Below, in pieces: positions 1-6,613 of a stretch of 8,545 nt of DNA. Position numbers and translations under genes: made by a program. The stretch is from contig JAATVR010000368.1 of assembly GCA_014523665.1 (NCBI GenBank), positions 1 through 8,545 of the forward strand, given 5' to 3'. How positions within the stretch are numbered: the first letter of the stretch is position 1; every line of letters begins with the position of its first letter. The notes below the pieces were generated by a model. It worked only from the letters and a program-made list of their open reading frames with translations. It did no database searches and was not told where the DNA came from. The stretch is from Nitrososphaerales archaeon TH526 (GTDB taxonomy: Archaea > Thermoproteota > Nitrososphaeria > Nitrososphaerales > Nitrososphaeraceae).

Positions 1-231
1 AGAACTCTCATCGACTTGGATCTGAGAATCTGTATTTTGACAGCCTACATTCAAAGGCATGACTCCGCTTCCACATTCGATTTCGTGAGTAGTTCCCTGG
101 TCTCTAGTCTACGCAAATACATTTTGTGTTGTTATAGTTCTTGTTGCCAACGTTAGTGCTGCTGCTAAAATGAAATTTGCGTCCATCATTACAGCTATGA
201 CGTGGGATTTTCTCACTTTTCCAACATTCAT
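1..231 (-). pseudogene. Secreted protein, 5' part, interrupted by an in-frame TAG; runs off the left edge
   Basis: Reading leftwards from ATG at 231-229, the protein opens with a basic N-terminus (MNVGKVRKSH), a hydrophobic stretch (about residues 11-29, including ANFILAAALTLA) and a cleavage-like end TQNVFA. That is a typical Sec signal peptide. The next codon is TAG (111-109), after which the same frame stays open for 36 codons to the window edge and encodes an acidic, Cys-containing segment (TRDQGTTHEIECGSG, then NVGCQNTDS). Restoring CAG would give NVFA-Q, a common signal-peptidase junction, so a single C-to-T change explains the break. A TATA-like box lies about 25 nt upstream. I do not recognise the mature domain. 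The alternative is that the frame after TAG is chance, but its position exactly at the signal-peptide end argues against that. Confidence 0.5.
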
Positions 232-763
232 ATTTGTCGAGATCCGGAATATTGTATATGTGGATTGTGTGAATTGTGACTGCTAATTACATATGAGATA
301 TTTTTCTTAGTAATACAAGATTAGATTACTAATGTTATTGTTACCAATGATTACTCGAATTGCTTCTCTAATAAACTATCATAAGCAACTTAAGGAGCAG
401 AAGAAAATGATGGTAGGATTCTTGGAGGCACTTGGACTTCTACTATGTCGATCCGAGATGGATTTCTGAATAAAGTAATATATTTCCCTTCAAATGTCGT
501 ACCCTTCATTTATAAAAATGGGGGGTAAATAGTGCAAACCTCAGGTATCCAACATCTGTTACTTGAATATTATCTCAGCGAAATTCCCAGTTAATACTAA
601 ATCTAGTCCCAAATTTGCTATATGATTAAAACTGGCTATAAGGAACAACACCAATTCTTATGAAGCGACAACTGACTTATTGCTTTCTGACGCATTTTTG
701 GTTTTGGATAATTGACATAAGAGAAATCATGAATTCGAACCCCTAATCGATGGATTTAAAGAG
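232..763. other. Intergenic stretch without a convincing gene
   Basis: This 530-nt, AT-rich region separates the divergent secreted-protein and patatin genes. Both strands were read. The best open stretches on the plus strand are ATG 332 to TGA 469 (45 codons, MLLLPMITRIASLINYHK at its start, then Lys/Glu-rich) and an overlapping start-less frame at 394-528 containing GTWTSTMSIRDGF. They overlap in different frames, so at most one is real, and neither resembles a family I know. They could be remnants of one small decayed gene. No repeat, tRNA or strong TATA box stands out. Confidence 0.4.
251..260 (-). promoter_or_regulatory. TATA-like box for the left-edge secreted-protein gene
   Basis: On the minus strand the bases read CATATACAAT, centred about 25 nt before the ATG at 231. 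An archaeal TSS about 25 nt downstream of the box would fall on or next to the ATG, giving a leaderless mRNA. The match to a TATA consensus is only fair. Confidence 0.3.
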
Positions 764-1978
764 TTGTATGGAGAGGATACCACAGGCATATTGTCTGCTT
801 CATCTGCAAAGAATAAGGCCGTAGAAAATGTACTCATAATGCAGGGGGGTGGCTCGCTTGGTGCCTTCGCTTGTGGGGTCTACAAAGGATTAGCAAAACG
901 ACACGTTCAAATTGATATAGTAGCTGGCACTTCGATCGGAGCTGTAAATGCTGCGATCATTGCGGGCAGCAAACATGGAACTCCTGAAAAAGATCTCGAA
1001 GAGTTTTGGTTAGAGGTCGCAGAAAGTACGCCTACTATTATTCCTGATTTGTTCACAGTTGATTACGATGAAAATGCACATACATACTTGCCAAAGAGAA
1101 TATCTTCTGCCTCTGCAAATGCAGCGTTCTTCGGCGTTCCCAAGATGTTTGTACCAAGATGGTCGCGGATTTGGTCATCACCAGATCATCCATCGGTTTT
1201 ACCTCTCGACGGTATGCATGATTCAATGGACAAAGTGGACAAACAAACTAGTCAAATCAATGTAGAATGGTCTAATCCGGCAAATTGGACATATTTTTAT
1301 GATCACAGTCCACTAGCGGATACCCTGGAAAATTATATTGATTACGATAAACTCAATCTTGCTGCTGAAGAGGAGAGCCTGCCATCTGTCCTTCGACTCA
1401 TCATCACAGCAGTAGATGTGTTGAGTGGTAAGCCACTTATTTTTGACAACACCAAGACGAGGATAGAGTCAAGACACATACTTGCAAGCTCAGGGTATCC
1501 AATTTATGGTTTCCCGTGGATTAGGTTACATAGCGCCGGTCGGGATGTGTACGCCTGGGATGGAAGCTTATTAAGTAATACCCCAATACGGGAAGTACTT
1601 TATGTATCACCTAAAACCAACAAGAATGTTATAATAGTTGAAAATTATCCTCAGAAGATCGATAGATTGCCCGCCAATATACTGGAGGTGACAAATCGTG
1701 TGAAGGACATACTATTTAGCGACAAGGATATGCATAATATCAAGATTTCGAAATTAATCACGCGACACATCCAACTCATTGAACGACTGTACTATCTATA
1801 TGACAACAATATTGATAAATCTAAAATTGACCCGACTGAGGTCAAAGAAATAGAGTCAGAATTTAAGACTCTAATCCAAAATTATGGTGCAAAAATATTA
1901 TCGGTTACAAGAATTATTAGGAGTGAAATGGAATCACCCAATATAGTAAGAATGCAGATTTTTCCTCTACTACAGTAA
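764..1978 (+). CDS. Patatin-like phospholipase (lipid acyl hydrolase)
   Basis: Predicted cytosolic or membrane-associated serine lipid hydrolase releasing fatty acyl groups from (phospho)lipid esters. Numbered from TTG 764: the oxyanion-hole loop is GGGSLG (28-33), the nucleophile elbow GTSIG (55-59, Ser57), and the dyad Asp lies in WDGS (Asp266), where DG(G/A) is usual. The segment NPANWTYFYDHSPLADTLEN and the SGYPIYGFPW region match bacterial and archaeal patatins with the extended C-terminal part (DUF3734 type, about 380-400 aa), so 404 aa is full length. There is no signal peptide. Start: no in-frame ATG precedes Met26, which sits inside the strand before the glycine loop, so TTG 764 (or 791) is the least bad choice. 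An ATG at 729 would join if the C-run at 740-743 were one base longer. The gene is alone on its strand and convergent with the glycosyltransferase. In an archaeon with ether lipids its natural substrate is unclear. Confidence 0.9.
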   Translation: MYGEDTTGILSASSAKNKAVENVLIMQGGGSLGAFACGVYKGLAKRHVQIDIVAGTSIGAVNAAIIAGSKHGTPEKDLEEFWLEVAESTPTIIPDLFTVDYDENAHTYLPKRISSASANAAFFGVPKMFVPRWSRIWSSPDHPSVLPLDGMHDSMDKVDKQTSQINVEWSNPANWTYFYDHSPLADTLENYIDYDKLNLAAEEESLPSVLRLIITAVDVLSGKPLIFDNTKTRIESRHILASSGYPIYGFPWIRLHSAGRDVYAWDGSLLSNTPIREVLYVSPKTNKNVIIVENYPQKIDRLPANILEVTNRVKDILFSDKDMHNIKISKLITRHIQLIERLYYLYDNNIDKSKIDPTEVKEIESEFKTLIQNYGAKILSVTRIIRSEMESPNIVRMQIFPLLQ

Positions 1979-2156
1979 AAAAGTTAATTTCTCTTGGCGA
2001 GAAAATGGCCATTGAAAAAAATAGATCGCATCAGAGCTAGGAAAATCACTGGGTTATGAGGAGATACATGGTAAGATAGTGAGGAATGGCAGTATATGGG
2101 AAATAATAGGTTCAAATCTTATTGGATTACTCGTTAATCGTACTCACAAGCCGAGA

Positions 2157-2185
2157 TTTTTTCATTTTGTTTGGCTCTTTTCTAC
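2157..2185 (+). terminator. T-rich tract downstream of the patatin gene
   Basis: A T6 run followed by cattttgtttggctcttttc gives repeated T clusters on the plus strand in the convergent gap after the patatin gene. Archaeal RNA polymerase terminates at such oligo-T tracts. No stem-loop precedes it, so this is a composition-based call. Confidence 0.3.
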
Positions 2186-2199
2186 CCTAGCATAAGCTG

Positions 2200-2204
2200 A
2201 AAAA
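2200..2204 (-). terminator. T5 run downstream of the glycosyltransferase
   Basis: On the minus strand a T5 run (aactttttcag) lies about 70 nt past the glycosyltransferase stop, in the same convergent gap. It is a weak oligo-T termination candidate. Confidence 0.2.
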
Positions 2205-2273
2205 GTTGGGCGATATGTACCTTGGTCAACTATATCCTGAATATTAGATCTACTCCTATATCTTGCGTACTAA

Positions 2274-3531
2274 TTAATTGGGACGCGAGTATGAATAGTC
2301 TCTTTCATGCCATCTGATCGAATTAATCTTCCTTGAATCAAAAATGGCTGAGAGGAAGGCTGCAGATAGAATGGTGCCGGCTATTGGAAAGCCAAGCGTA
2401 TAGATCAAATTCTGAAAGATGACAGCCTTCGATTGTATTACACTGGTTACTAAGATCAGTATCGTAGATATTATACTAAATACTAATAAAACCAAGTACC
2501 AAGGAAATCCAATCTCGTCATTGAGGTTAGTACTCAAAGGATAAGCAGGGTTCAACATAATCAAGATTATTGAAAAGGTAGGTGGCACTAGCAGCATGAG
2601 AGATGTACCGATGGTAATTAGAATAGCATTTGCCTTTTCTTTAAGATACATGGGAATCATTAGTCTTCTTAGTCCATCCCATAATGTACCTAGATTTCGT
2701 GCCCAGATAGCGGTGACATGGTGTTCACCACGCACCACTTGGGATCGATGGCCGCGTTCTTTCACCATCCGCCCTAGTTCCACATCCTCCACGATTTCTG
2801 CCCTGACCCGTTCATGAGTACCGATGGCTTCATATGTATCACGACTAATCATAAAAAAACTCCCAAAGAAATATCCTCCATTTCTTGTCCCTGGATCATT
2901 TGCTTTTTGCGGAGAGTACCTAGCATATGACAGAGTCCAAAGTACGGGCAAGATTAACCGTGTCCAAAAGTCTTCGGCTCGCAATCTTGGTACAAGGGTA
3001 AGAGCATTTAACTTGTTAGATAAAAAATACTGAAACGACAGCGAAAGAGTACAATGGGAATGAGTAGTATCCGCGTCAGTAAAGAGTAGAATGTTACCTG
3101 TTGAATGGATATAACCTTGATAACACGCCCAAGTCTTTCCCGTCCAACCGTCCGACCAATTCTTCTCAACATCAATGGTTACAATTTTTATTCTTGCATC
3201 TTTCATACCATAACGCTGAAGTAATTGAGCAGTCCGATCTGATGATCCATCATCAACAACAATAATTTCGAAATTTTGATAAGTTTGTCTTAACAAACCG
3301 TCAAGACACTCTTCAATATATTTTTCTTCGTTCCGCAGGAATTATTATACTAATCTTTGGTAAACCACTCTCGACGGTCTCGAAATTCTCAGTATACGGA
3401 TCCCGTCTAATAGCGAATTGTCGAAGGCTAGGAGTTCGCTTCAAGGATATGATTATATAACAAAGAAAGTATGTCCACGCAATGCAGATGCTAATAACGA
3501 TCCCAGAAAGGACGAGGTATATTAGTATCAT
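2274..3531 (-). pseudogene. Family 2 membrane glycosyltransferase, split by a 2-nt frameshift
   Basis: Two adjacent frames make one GT2 enzyme of about 420 residues. Part one (ATG 3531 to TGA 3313) has an N-terminal membrane helix (MILIYLVLSGIVISICIAW) and the first Rossmann strand PKISIIIPA. Part two (2274 to about 3336) continues with RNEEKYIEECLDGLL, then VVDDGSSDRT, WTGKTWACYQG, the metal-binding DADT, the acceptor-side VEDVELG, RRLMIP and three or four C-terminal membrane helices. The break falls inside the canonical IPARNEE: the bases read GCGGAAC where GCGCGGAAC would restore the frame, so one CG of a CGCG repeat appears lost. Every expected motif is otherwise present. The layout resembles HpnB-like or carotenoid/polyprenyl-type glycosyltransferases, which transfer a nucleotide sugar to a lipid carrier at the membrane. 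The donor and acceptor cannot be deduced. If the lesion is real the gene is dead, because part one lacks the catalytic site and part two the first strand. Confidence 0.85.
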
Positions 3532-3550
3532 TCTTAGATTGTAACCGCTA

Positions 3551-3564
3551 GATATTCAATTAAA
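3551..3564 (-). promoter_or_regulatory. TATA-like box for the glycosyltransferase
   Basis: The minus strand reads TTTAATTGAATATC, with TTTAATTG centred about 29 nt before ATG 3531. This is the usual archaeal distance for a leaderless transcript. A second AT-rich block (AAATATTAATGG) lies just upstream. Confidence 0.35.
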
Positions 3565-3907
3565 CCATTAATATTTCCTTGTTGCGAAGCTACTCACAGC
3601 TCTGTCATCAAGAGCAATCGAACAAGCATATTTAGCGGTCAGGCAAATGTTTGTTTGTGATCACATATTGCTTACCTCGAATTGCATCTCGTCGCACCAG
3701 AGTCATAATACACACCAAAGGGTAAAAGCAGATCGAACATCCTAGTCTGCCTATGAGTGAATGGTCTTCAATGGTCTCCTGTTAGGTAGTAAAACGGTGA
3801 AGCGTAATTGACAAAAGACCAATCACCTTCATCGTAGAATGCATTGAAAATTGTATCGTCAAATATTTCTAACTCGTAGACTTAAACAATTTGTCAGAAC
3901 CTGGGGG

Positions 3908-3912
3908 AAAAA
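3908..3912 (-). terminator. T5 run directly after the permease stop
   Basis: The minus strand reads TAA TCTTTTTCCCCC at the permease end, so an oligo-T run starts two bases after the stop codon. It could end the transcript in archaeal fashion. No hairpin is visible. Confidence 0.25.
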
Positions 3913-3914
3913 GA

Positions 3915-4780
3915 TTAATTGCCTCCCTCTTGATTCAACCCCCACCTTTCTCTTACACTATCCTCTAATTTCGAAAAAAGTACACGGTCAAATACAAGTC
4001 CGATGGCGAAAATGGTGATCATTGACGCGATTATTTGAGGCATGAGTTGGAATTCTCTACCCACTAATAGAATGTGACCTAAACCTACCGAAGCCGCGAT
4101 CAATATTTCTGCACCAATAAGCGCGTGCCATGCAAATGACCAAGCCTGTTTTAGTCCAACGATAAGCGACGGTGTAGCTGCTGGAATCATTACGTACCTG
4201 AACAAAGAGAAACCCTTGGCACCCATATTTTTTGCAGCACGGATGTAGATCGGCGATATATTTCTTATACCTCCATAAGTGGACATCATGACTGAGAAGA
4301 CAGAACTCATTATAACGACAAAAAGTATTCCTGCATCGTTGAGTCCTATTAATAGTATAGCAAATGGTACCCATGCTACACTGGGAAATGATTGTAAACC
4401 GACAGCAAACGAGCTCATAGTCTTGCCGAAGCCAGGGAATTTTACCATAGCCAATCCAACTGAGACCCCGATGGCGATTGAAAGGGTAAAACCAATAACA
4501 AGGCGGTACATCGTTACTGCAATACTTACTATCAAGGTCAAATTCTTGACCAAGTCAACAAAAGATCCTGCAACCATGGCTGGAGATGGCAACGACACTT
4601 CAGGCCAAATTCCCATCATGAACACCAGTTGCCAGATCCCTAAGAAGGCAGCAATGAATAAGGTTACGTTGGCAAGGTCCTCAATATCTAACTTAACCTT
4701 TCTGCGCTTAATCGATGCTGTACCTGAAGTATAGGTCAGGATTGTTTCGCCTTTTGCACTAGTATCACGCTTCTATGCAT
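3915..4780 (-). CDS. ABC transporter permease, SsuC/TauC/NrtB type; 5' end disrupted
   Basis: Inner-membrane channel subunit of an anion or sulfonate-type importer (BPD_transp_1 fold). The tail of the first helix leads to the family signature LPSP. Further in are VGLQSFPSVAWVPFAILL, the cytoplasmic EAA-like loop that contacts the ATPase (YIRAAKNMGAKG, then RYVMIPAATPSLIVGLK), WHALIGAEIL, and a final helix before FDRVLFSKLEDSVRERW. The only usual start in frame is GTG 4625, but that would cut off helix 1: upstream the frame encodes RRKVKLDIEDL then LFIAAFLGIWQLV. This frame is open back to a TAG at 4775 with no ATG, GTG or TTG. An ATG at 4780 overlaps the upstream ORF (AATGCATAG). It would read through if the A-run at 4755-4752 had five bases instead of four, giving about 288 aa, a normal length. 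The lost base is inference; the family call is firm. No ATPase gene is adjacent. Confidence 0.85.
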
Positions 4781-4970
4781 TTGATCCTTTTTTCAATTTT
4801 CGTTCGTTTAACTCATTGATAGAGCATTCCAATATCTCTCCATTGATCAGAGGAGAGCGGATTAAGTTTGGAAAATCAAATGTCCTTAAGGAATATTCTA
4901 TATGATTGCTAACTATCAAGGTGCCTCGACTTTGGGGACGCATAAATTCGAGACTTATCGGATAAGACAT
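4773..4970 (-). CDS. 65-aa ORF upstream of the permease; unrecognised, possibly an ABC ATPase tail
   Basis: It starts with ATG 4970, preceded by AAGAAAAGGAA and a TATA box 30-40 nt upstream, and ends TAG at 4773. Its stop overlaps an ATG (AATGCATAG) that would begin the permease, as in a translationally coupled operon. The protein starts MSYPISLEFMRPQSRGTLIV, is mixed in charge, has no membrane helix and ends Lys-rich (NERKLKKGSNA). I do not recognise a family with confidence. The opening resembles the tail of SsuB/TauB-type ATPases, where an IxIDLPRPR segment follows the catalytic domain. If so, this is the 3' stub of a deleted ATPase gene, but the well-placed promoter and start suggest it may be a small gene in its own right. 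Confidence 0.45.
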   Translation of the reverse strand: MSYPISLEFMRPQSRGTLIVSNHIEYSLRTFDFPNLIRSPLINGEILECSINELNERKLKKGSNA

Positions 4971-5001
4971 TTCCTTTTCTTAAAGACAAGTCTAAAGTCG
5001 G

Positions 5002-5011
5002 TTATATATAA
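5002..5011. promoter_or_regulatory. Palindromic TATA box serving both divergent units
   Basis: TTATATATAA is a perfect palindrome in the 66-bp gap between the divergent ORFs starting at 4970 (-) and 5037 (+). Its centre is about 30 nt from the plus start and 36 nt from the minus start. Archaeal initiation about 25 nt downstream of the box would therefore give very short leaders in both directions. Direction would be set by BRE-like flanks (aagtcgg on plus, aaggcga on minus). Confidence 0.55.
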
Positions 5012-5036
5012 TCGCCTTCAAATGTGACAAATTGAA

Positions 5037-5374
5037 TTGTTTGATGAACTCATTGCGTATATATTGCTCATTAAGACTGAATTGCTTCCTATCATCCAAG
5101 ATGTGCCCACGAACACACAAATGATGTTTCTCCCTGGGGCTCAAGTTAGCAACAATACTCTCATATCATTGATAATTACAATATCGATTCAATATTTATT
5201 CCGTTTTAAAGAGCTTCATGGAGTTCTTGGGGTGACTCAACTTTTGGATCTGGACCCTAATGCACATTTTTTGGTTATTTTGTACAATCAAAACAGATTA
5301 TATTGCCTGATGGAACTAATCCAGATGTACCACTAATATTGGAGAGTGAAAATATTTCGAAAAGGAATGGATAG
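5037..5374 (+). pseudogene. Small protein gene of unknown function upstream of the binding protein, frameshifted in a T-run
   Basis: From TTG 5037 the frame encodes FDELIAYILLIKTELLPIIQ, a hydrophobic middle (TLISLIITISIQYLF) and GVLGVTQLLDLDPNAHF. It then drifts into an unlikely tail and stops at 5336. Adding one T to the T6 run at 5267-5272 instead gives HFFGYFVQSKQIILPDG, then NPDVPLILESENISKRNG, and a TAG at 5372-5374. That ends 6 nt before the ATG of the binding-protein gene, a typical operon spacing. The alternative tail looks more protein-like, so I infer a single-base loss and a product of about 113 aa. The start suits the TATA box at 5002 (near-leaderless). No family was recognised. 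Its place between a shared promoter and an SsuA-like gene suggests a transport accessory or regulatory role, which is only a guess. Confidence 0.5.
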
Positions 5375-5380
5375 GTAACT

Positions 5381-6613
5381 ATGAAGGTAAGGACTAAATT
5401 CTTACTGTCGGGCGCAATTATACTTGTAGTTGCCTTTAGTTCACAATTCAATTCGGATCTCCTATCAAGCTTGACAGACTCCTTAACTGGTGGCGCTCAA
5501 AGTGGTGACAATGCAGTAGGAGTGGATACAGAATCCCCTTCGAATGTATTGCGGTTAGGCTATTTTCCCAATCTAAACCATGCGCAGGTAATCATTGGAT
5601 TGGCGAATGGGCACTTCCAAAAAGCACTATCAGAACATAGCACAGATAGTGGTGAAGAAGGAGATAAGGGTACCAGTATAAAGGAATACGTATTTAGCGC
5701 TGGTCCTTCAGCTATTGAAGCATTATATGCAGGCCAAATTGATGTAGCATACGTTGGACCCAATCCTGCAATAAATGGTTACCTAGCATCCAATGGTGAA
5801 GGAATAAGAATAATTTCCGGATCTGCAAGTGGGGGGGCCGTATTTGTAGTGAGAAACGATTCTGGCATACAAACCACTAGCGACCTTGGTGGAAAGAAAT
5901 TTGCTTCACCCCAATTGGGGAACACTCAGGATGTGGCTTTGAGAAAATATCTGATTCAAAACGGATATGAGACAGTTGAGAATGGTGGTAATGTAACTGT
6001 GGTTCCAGTAAAACCATCAGATATTCTTACCCTCATGCTCAAGAAAGAAATTGACGGCGCATGGGTTCCTGAGCCATGGGGAGCGAGGCTCGTCAAAGAG
6101 GCCAACGGCAAGATATTCGTAGATGAGCGAGATCTATGGCCACCAGATGGCAAATTTGTAACTACGAACATCATTGTTAGAACCGATTATCTTAAAAATA
6201 ATCCTGAGACAATAAAAAAGCTGATTGACGCCCATATCGATGAGACTATATGGATAAATAATACTCTAAAAGATTCACGGATCGGCAATTTTACTGGAGC
6301 TTCAGGGAATGAGGAGAACCAAACAAATGATGATCTTGGTAACAGTGGCGTCGAAACGTTCATACACTCATTTAACGATGGACTCAAGCGGATAACTGGA
6401 AATACGGTGCCTGAAGATGAATTGAGGAATGCACTGCAAAGGCTCGAATTTACCTATGATCCTCTTGAAAAATCACTTTTTAGAATGGCAGGTGACGCCT
6501 ATGAACTAGGTTTGATAGGAAGAGGAAATAAGCCGGATTTGACGAATATCTACGACCTGAGCTTGTTAAATGAAGTAATAGAAGAAAGGAATCTTCCGGT
6601 CGATAATCTGTAA
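5381..6613 (+). CDS. ABC transporter substrate-binding protein, SsuA/TauA/NrtA-like
   Basis: Extracytoplasmic solute-binding protein (COG0715, NMT1/SsuA fold) that would deliver an anion or sulfonate-like ligand to the permease encoded divergently. Residues 1-20 (MKVRTKFLLSGAIILVVAFS) form a signal anchor. There is no cysteine anywhere, so no lipobox; membrane retention by the N-terminal helix is likely. A Ser/Gly-rich linker reaches about residue 54. The family pattern follows: LRLGYFPNLNHAQ (58-69), a helix ending in ANGHF, FSAGPSAIEAL, DVAYVGPNPAINGY (121-134), SPQLGNTQDVALRKYL (176-191), MLKKEIDGAWVPEPWGARL (219-237) and TTNIIVRTDYL. An Asn/Asp/Gly-rich insert (about 296-325) with NxT/S sequons looks like a surface loop. 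At 410 aa it is longer than bacterial SsuA (about 320) because of linker and insert. ATG lies 6 nt after the preceding ORF. The ligand is not deducible. Confidence 0.92.
   Translation: MKVRTKFLLSGAIILVVAFSSQFNSDLLSSLTDSLTGGAQSGDNAVGVDTESPSNVLRLGYFPNLNHAQVIIGLANGHFQKALSEHSTDSGEEGDKGTSIKEYVFSAGPSAIEALYAGQIDVAYVGPNPAINGYLASNGEGIRIISGSASGGAVFVVRNDSGIQTTSDLGGKKFASPQLGNTQDVALRKYLIQNGYETVENGGNVTVVPVKPSDILTLMLKKEIDGAWVPEPWGARLVKEANGKIFVDERDLWPPDGKFVTTNIIVRTDYLKNNPETIKKLIDAHIDETIWINNTLKDSRIGNFTGASGNEENQTNDDLGNSGVETFIHSFNDGLKRITGNTVPEDELRNALQRLEFTYDPLEKSLFRMAGDAYELGLIGRGNKPDLTNIYDLSLLNEVIEERNLPVDNL

Larger units (their letters stand above)
3532..3914. other. Intergenic region, possible minus-strand gene remnant
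   Basis: This gap of about 380 nt lies between the permease stop and the glycosyltransferase start, both on the minus strand. It holds the glycosyltransferase promoter and a perfect 10-bp palindrome TGTGATCACA (3656-3665). One minus-strand frame from 3881 to 3672 is open for about 70 codons apart from a single TGA at 3770-3768. Its translation looks protein-like (FDDTIFNAFYDEGDWSFVN) but has no start codon before the TGA. It may be a decayed gene; chance is a fair alternative at this base composition. Confidence 0.35.

Noticed and set aside
731..745. ATTCGAACCCC resembling a tRNA T-arm 3' half
   Set aside because: There is no G-rich complementary strand before TTCGA and no surrounding cloverleaf.
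2105..2123. T-arm-like hairpin AATAGG-TTCAAAT-CTTATT suggesting a tRNA
   Set aside because: The T-loop match is good, but no acceptor strand, D-arm or anticodon stem could be fitted upstream.
3330..3340. Programmed frameshift in the glycosyltransferase
   Set aside because: There is no slippery heptamer or following stem-loop at the site, and the repeat-unit loss explains the shift more simply.
3656..3665. Palindrome TGTGATCACA as a regulator site
   Set aside because: Several 10-bp palindromes are expected by chance in 8.5 kb, and it lies about 130 nt upstream of the nearest start without a partner site.
4279..4734. 151-codon plus-strand ORF
   Set aside because: It lies antisense to the permease, whose family motifs are clear; the plus-strand translation shows no family features.
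4773..4775. In-frame TAG joining the 65-codon ORF to the permease frame, considered as readthrough or pyrrolysine
   Set aside because: An overlapping ATG with a one-base repair gives a normal permease, whereas readthrough would add a long extension not expected in this family; no pyrrolysine machinery is visible here.
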